This document shows positions 4,738 through 7,247 of a stretch of DNA of 7,247 bases, one piece after another. The notes below the pieces were generated by a model. It searched no databases. It was not told where the DNA came from and saw only the letters and a program-made list of their open reading frames with translations. Where the stretch lies: positions 1-7,247 of the forward strand of contig CAYMCJ010000052.1 of NCBI GenBank assembly GCA_964388985.1, written 5' to 3'. This stretch comes from CAYMCJ01 sp964388985. GTDB taxonomy: Bacteria; Patescibacteriota; Patescibacteriia; Patescibacteriales; CAYMCJ01. Each line of letters opens with the position of its first letter. The stretch's first letter is position 1. A program made the position numbers and the translations under genes.

Positions 4738-4837
4738 NNNNNNNNNNNNNNNNNNNNNNNNNNNNNNNNNNNNNNNNNNNNNNNNNNNNNNNNNNNNNNN
4801 NNNNNNNNNNNNNNNNNNNNNNNNNNNNNNNNNNNNN
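4738..4837. other. assembly gap (100 N)
   Basis: Exactly 100 Ns, so the true length is unknown. The bases before the gap (CTCATCC) and after it (CGTGCTGATATATGACGG) are adjacent in the repeat unit at 4892-4915. The gap thus interrupts the array within one junction that is otherwise continuous, and it probably hides zero or more whole repeat units. Confidence 0.95.
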
Positions 4838-4859
4838 CGTGCTGATATATGACGGTCTC

Positions 4860-4891
4860 TCTTCGAGCCTGCGGCTCGCAGAGCCGAAGGC
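4860..4891. repeat. 32-base palindromic element, copy 2
   Basis: Identical to copy 1. It joins the anticodon-side flank (GGTCTC) directly to the T-arm-side flank (CTCATCC), which points to deletion between two elements. Confidence 0.85.
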
Positions 4892-4920
4892 CTCATCCCG
4901 TGCTGATATATGACGGTCTC

Positions 4921-4952
4921 TCTTCGAGCCTGCGGCTCGCAGAGCCGAAGGC
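4921..4952. repeat. 32-base palindromic element, copy 3 (anticodon insertion)
   Basis: Identical to copy 1 and in the same place: after GGTCTC and before CAAAACC, between anticodon bases 34 and 35. Confidence 0.85.
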
Positions 4953-4979
4953 CAAAACCTGTGGCGGGGGTTCGATTCC

Positions 4980-5011
4980 TCTTCGAGCCTGCGGCTCGCA
5001 GAGCCGAAGGC
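4980..5011. repeat. 32-base palindromic element, copy 4 (T-arm insertion)
   Basis: Identical to copy 1 but inserted in the T-arm, between TTCGATTCC and CTCATC. Removing it restores the intact gene's order exactly, showing clean insertion. Confidence 0.85.
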
Positions 5012-5053
5012 CTCATCTCGGGCCGAATTAAAACATAAATATTAAAAATTATA

Positions 5054-5082
5054 TTGACAACTACATATTTTACTTTTATAAT
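5054..5082 (+). promoter_or_regulatory. sigma-70-type promoter of a short transcription unit
   Basis: TTGACA (5054-5059) and TATAAT (5077-5082) are perfect consensus hexamers with the optimal 17-base spacer. The predicted start is near 5089. No recognised gene follows before the terminator at 5273-5300. Confidence 0.8.
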
Positions 5083-5129
5083 TTAGTTATAGATATAATT
5101 TTAATTATAACAAGGGGGGCTGGCAAGCG

Positions 5130-5189
5130 ATGGGTTGGTCGCATTTGCCTTTCCTCATAATAATAATTAAAGTTTCGCAAGGACTCTAA
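5130..5189 (+). CDS. possible 19-residue leader peptide
   Basis: The ATG-to-TAA frame reads MGWSHLPFLIIIIKVSQGL. It is preceded at about ten bases by AAGGGGGG (5112-5119), which could act as a ribosome binding site. It lies inside the predicted hairpin of the short transcript, so translation and folding would compete. Chance occurrence is quite possible. Confidence 0.2.
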   Translation: MGWSHLPFLIIIIKVSQGL

Positions 5190-5229
5190 TGAGAATCATT
5201 CTCTTTTAATCCCCAGGAAGCTGAAGAAT

Positions 5230-5262
5230 ATGGCCAAGAAAAAACCAAAGAATAAAAAGTAG
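5230..5262 (+). CDS. possible 10-residue lysine-rich peptide
   Basis: The ATG-to-TAG frame reads MAKKKPKNKK. AGGAAG (5215-5220) lies nine bases upstream, one of the better Shine-Dalgarno matches in the window, and the terminator stem begins 11 bases after the stop. Such a short basic peptide is hard to assign. It might be a genuine micro-ORF, or the decayed start of a basic protein gene. Confidence 0.25.
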   Translation: MAKKKPKNKK

Positions 5263-5272
5263 AAGTTAAAAA

Positions 5273-5300
5273 GAGGGCGCTTATAGGCGCCCTCTTTTTT
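5273..5300. terminator. strong terminator, probably bidirectional
   Basis: The perfect 8-bp GC-rich stem GAGGGCGC (5273-5280) pairs with GCGCCCTC (5287-5294) around a 6-base loop. Six Ts follow on the plus strand. Five As precede the stem, so the minus-strand reading also ends in Ts. It can serve both the short plus-strand transcript and the converging surface-protein gene ending at 5331. Confidence 0.9.
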
Positions 5301-5330
5301 GGTTGCTAAATTTTTTAGCTGTATTGGTTT

Positions 5331-7013
5331 TTATCTTGTCGCGCCTGAATAGGCGATTGCCCTAACAGCATCCCAAGCCGTGGCCTTTTCCGGATTATAG
5401 CCGTAGATTGCCTTAAATATTTTAATAGCGGCTCGTTCACTGTCTAAATTTCTGTCAGCCGGTCTTAAGCCATAAGCCATTACCGTTACGGCGGCGTTGT
5501 CGTTCTGATTTGACAACATATCAGGGTCTCTTAAATAAATTTTTTTAAAATTTATTGTCGCGTTATTTTCAGCGGCTTCGCTTCTTTGCGTTGGCCAGCG
5601 GCCGTTGCCAATTTTTATGACATCATTCCAGTCTTCCACGGTTGTCGGCAATCTACCGAAAGCCGATTTGAAGCTATTAACAACCCCGGCTCTTTCCCCT
5701 TCCCCTAATATTTTAGTGGTCGGAGTGCCGTAAATTATAAAGTTGTTGATAGCGTAAGTATTTTCAGTGGTTAAGCCTTCAACGCCTTCAATAAGTTTAT
5801 TGGTGTATTTTTCCATGGTTTGCTCCTGGGCATCAACGTCTTTGGTTCGGCCGCTGTAAGAAATAAGAGCGTCAATATCAGACCCGCTCAAAATGACCAT
5901 TTCCGCGTCAGCGGTCATTTGCGCCAAAGTAGCCTTCCCGCTTTCAGCGGTTGCCGGAGTTGTTGGCCCCGTGGCCTGGCCGCTTAAGACCGCAAAAACA
6001 GTCAAATGGTTAACGGTAATCGTCAGTATATTGTTGGTTATCGTGCCGCCTAAATCAACCCATTGATTATTAGCGGAATCATACCAGGCAACGGTTAAAT
6101 TGCTTTGGTCAACAATGTTTGAGACATCAAATGTTAATGTCAGCGGGTTTTCAAAATTGGTGACAGAAGTATTGCCGGCAGTTATATTAACGGAAAAGAC
6201 GCTGGTACCGACCATAAATTGTCCAGTGCCGAGGTTGCTGGTTTGCTGGGTGGTGGCGGTATCAGAACTGATATTAACCGTAATATCGCCGGTTCCGTAA
6301 GCATTTACCATTTCCTGCAGGACATTGCTGGAGAGGCCCAGAGTTACTTCTTTTACGTTGGAGACGGCGGCCGTGCTTAAGTTTACTGTTTGCGAATCCG
6401 TCGGGGTTCCAACCGGAGTGATGGTTGTTTCAACCGCTCTTTTTGTGGTTACCCCGTTAACTGTTGTTACTGTGGTAACGTCGGTAACTTGAGTTCCGTC
6501 CGGAGTGGTTTCGCTAAATGAAGTAGTTTCAGTCGTCGGAGTGCCGGCCGGGGCAGTAGTATCAGCCGGAGGCGTAGTTGAGCCGCCGGTTGTGCCGCCG
6601 GTTGTGCCGCCGGTTGAGCCGCCGGCCGCGGTGCAGGTATTGCTGGAAACCGTAATCGTGAAAGTATGGTTGGAAGCGCCGGCGCCGGCAGTGGCTGACA
6701 TTTGCGAATAAGAACTGCCGCAGGTGTATCTCATCGGCAAGACGGAAGAATTATGCGACAGAGCTTTTCGGTCATTTGACCTGACGGTTATATTGCCGCC
6801 GCTTGATATGGTAAATTTAATAGAACCCGGGTAAGTTACCATGCTGTCCACGATTGAGCCGTTTAAAATCGTTATATCAACATCAGGGCTGACTAAATCA
6901 ATCGTGGTATCGGCGTTAAACACAAGTTCGTTAGCGGCTAAAGCCGGCGCGGCTATGGCTAAGGGAGCGATAACAAGTAAAGCCAGTACAGTTGTTACTA
7001 TAGATTTTCTCAT
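5331..7013 (-). CDS. large secreted surface protein with helical C-terminal repeats
   Basis: This 560-residue protein starts with a Sec signal peptide: MRKS, a hydrophobic core, and a likely cleavage after APALA (Ala26). Residues 28-130 look beta-rich, with only two cysteines there (Cys98, Cys127), which could form a disulfide. A Gly/Thr linker (131-145) follows, then a long Thr-rich stretch. A second beta region ends in WYDSANNQWVDLGG and HLTVFAVLSG (310-345), a shape seen at the ends of extracellular adhesin-type domains. Residues about 442-560 hold three related helical repeats (about 442-474, 483-518, 526-560) with motifs FKSAFGRLP, FKKIYLRDP and FKAIYGYNP, followed by Trp or Ala-Tyr-Gly segments. 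From memory, this C-terminus recurs in Patescibacteria secreted proteins; its function is unknown. No sortase motif or C-terminal anchor is visible. It is the sole minus-strand gene and converges on a shared terminator. Confidence 0.85.
   Translation of the reverse strand: MRKSIVTTVLALLVIAPLAIAAPALAANELVFNADTTIDLVSPDVDITILNGSIVDSMVTYPGSIKFTISSGGNITVRSNDRKALSHNSSVLPMRYTCGSSYSQMSATAGAGASNHTFTITVSSNTCTAAGGSTGGTTGGTTGGSTTPPADTTAPAGTPTTETTSFSETTPDGTQVTDVTTVTTVNGVTTKRAVETTITPVGTPTDSQTVNLSTAAVSNVKEVTLGLSSNVLQEMVNAYGTGDITVNISSDTATTQQTSNLGTGQFMVGTSVFSVNITAGNTSVTNFENPLTLTFDVSNIVDQSNLTVAWYDSANNQWVDLGGTITNNILTITVNHLTVFAVLSGQATGPTTPATAESGKATLAQMTADAEMVILSGSDIDALISYSGRTKDVDAQEQTMEKYTNKLIEGVEGLTTENTYAINNFIIYGTPTTKILGEGERAGVVNSFKSAFGRLPTTVEDWNDVIKIGNGRWPTQRSEAAENNATINFKKIYLRDPDMLSNQNDNAAVTVMAYGLRPADRNLDSERAAIKIFKAIYGYNPEKATAWDAVRAIAYSGATR
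6577..6624. repeat. four 12-base tandem repeats in the surface-protein gene
   Basis: Four consecutive copies of GTT-G-[AT]-GCCGCCG (plus strand) encode the repeating Gly-Gly-Ser/Thr-Thr linker of the surface protein. Copy number could vary by slippage, changing linker length without shifting the frame. Confidence 0.8.
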
Positions 7014-7114
7014 AGATATTTTACTGTAATATTGTTTTTTTAAAACTAATAATTACAGCGCCTAAATTAACTTAATAAAGATTCTAAATTAATATTATCT
7101 TTCTCGACCTTTAG

Positions 7115-7165
7115 TATGTTATTGCCTTCGGCAAGCCCCGCTACAAATGGGGCACATACGAATTA
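7115..7165. repeat. cloverleaf-like palindromic unit 1
   Basis: The outer stem TATGT/ACATA encloses two hairpins, TGCC-TTC-GGCA and GCCCC-GCTACAAAT-GGGGC, and the unit ends CGAATTA. It is directly followed by a second unit of the same design. Confidence 0.75.
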
Positions 7166-7218
7166 TATGTTATCTCCCTGCGGGAGAGCTCCGCTACGAA
7201 TGGAGCACATACGAATTA
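7166..7218. repeat. cloverleaf-like palindromic unit 2
   Basis: It has the same outer stem TATGT/ACATA and ends CGAATTA. The two hairpins are CTCCC-TGC-GGGAG and GCTCC-GCTACGAAT-GGAGC. Relative to unit 1, both strands of each hairpin changed together, so pairing is kept. Confidence 0.75.
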
Positions 7219-7247
7219 GGGTAAAGATAATAAGTTAATTTAGGGTT

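Larger units (their letters stand above)
4838..5024 (+). repeat. array of partial tRNA-Trp copies carrying palindromic elements
   Basis: In order: CGTGCTGATATATGACGGTC and TC (4838-4859), a palindrome (4860-4891), CTCATCC (4892-4898), the same 22-base segment (4899-4920), a palindrome (4921-4952), CAAAACC through TTCGATTCC (4953-4979, tRNA-Trp bases 35 to the T-arm), a palindrome (4980-5011), then CTCATC and a diverged end. Re-joined without palindromes, the last unit gives a tRNA-Trp 3' half interrupted in the T-arm. The first unit lacks everything between the two insertion sites, as expected from recombination between two direct palindrome copies. Confidence 0.8.
5089..5300 (+). ncRNA. short structured transcript of unknown class
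   Basis: About 210 bases lie between a consensus promoter and a strong terminator. The RNA can form a hairpin with GGCAA (5122-5126) and GCGA (5127-5130) pairing with TCGC and TTGCC, and a small hairpin GAGAA-TCA-TTCTC (5191-5203). GGGG at about 5114-5119 could pair with CCCC at 5211-5214 to close the domain. I do not recognise it as tmRNA, 6S, SRP or a known riboswitch. It may instead be a mRNA for the tiny frames at 5130 and 5230. The start is inferred from the promoter. Confidence 0.45.
7061..7244. mobile_element. foldback (MITE-like) element upstream of the surface-protein gene
   Basis: CCTAAATTAACTTA (7061-7074) and its exact inverse (7231-7244) form 14-bp terminal inverted repeats. ATTATCTTT (7094-7102) and its inverse (7223-7231) extend the pairing. 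The left arm carries an extra stretch of about 20 bases with a second CTAAATTAA. There is no coding capacity. It lies 48 bases upstream of the gene start, so it could fall in the promoter or 5' leader. The window ends three bases later. Confidence 0.5.

Noticed and set aside
4732..5031. Open reading frames through the second gap and palindrome array
   Set aside because: They translate tRNA-Trp fragments and the repeated palindrome; repeated Arg/Ala/Gly text is a by-product of the repeats.
5185..5195. Hammerhead ribozyme core (CTAATGAG)
   Set aside because: The conserved G of CUGAUGAG is absent and no GAAA partner lies nearby.
5089..5300. tmRNA, because of CTGGCAAGCGA and a short Lys-rich frame
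   Set aside because: No tRNA-like ends, no T-loop or CCA-type 3' end, and the peptide lacks a hydrophobic degradation-tag ending.
6100..7029. Three short plus-strand frames opposite the surface-protein gene
   Set aside because: Val/Pro-rich mirror images of its Thr/Gly-rich coding sequence; no independent support.

Overview
The window looks like a piece of a Candidate Phyla Radiation (Patescibacteria, Parcubacteria-like) genome. It is AT-rich with GC-rich palindromic islands, most starts lack a clear Shine-Dalgarno, the proteins are small and diverged, and the C-terminal region of the secreted protein is of a kind I associate with this group (recognition from memory, no search). It contains two 100-N scaffold gaps (667-766 and 4738-4837). 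TGA is never read through in a recognised gene and one gene ends in TGA, so the standard code fits.

Layout: 1-134 holds a broken 5' piece of tRNA-Thr with a palindromic insert, then intact tRNA-Thr(GGT). 185-908 holds a tRNA-Tyr copy broken by palindromic inserts in its D-loop and anticodon, a GIY-YIG nuclease gene, intact tRNA-Tyr(GTA), a gap, and tandem tRNA-Tyr 3' halves whose T-arm is replaced by a palindrome. A terminator follows. 1136-2002 is mutM (DNA glycosylase). 2042-3859 is a probable operon with a strong promoter: rpmG (bL33), a small lipoprotein and an AI-2E/PerM-type membrane protein. 3866-4284 is a four-helix-bundle (23S-IVS type) gene between inverted repeats. 4311-5024 repeats the tRNA-Tyr design with tRNA-Trp(CCA): broken copy, second GIY-YIG gene, nearly complete tRNA, gap, and a palindrome-laden array. 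5054-5300 is a compact transcription unit (consensus promoter, structured RNA or tiny ORFs, terminator) of unknown class. 5331-7013, on the minus strand, encodes a large secreted surface protein. Upstream of it, 7061-7244 is a foldback element holding two tandem, covarying, cloverleaf-like units.

The main discovery candidate is the twice-repeated arrangement in which a palindrome splits a tRNA copy between anticodon positions 34 and 35, followed by a GIY-YIG nuclease gene that ends 2-3 bases before an intact copy of the same tRNA, then arrays of partial tRNA copies. tRNA-Thr shows a simpler version without the nuclease. This suggests a tRNA-targeted mobile or homing system with associated palindromic elements. 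The inference rests on two loci in one window, and both arrays contain assembly gaps.
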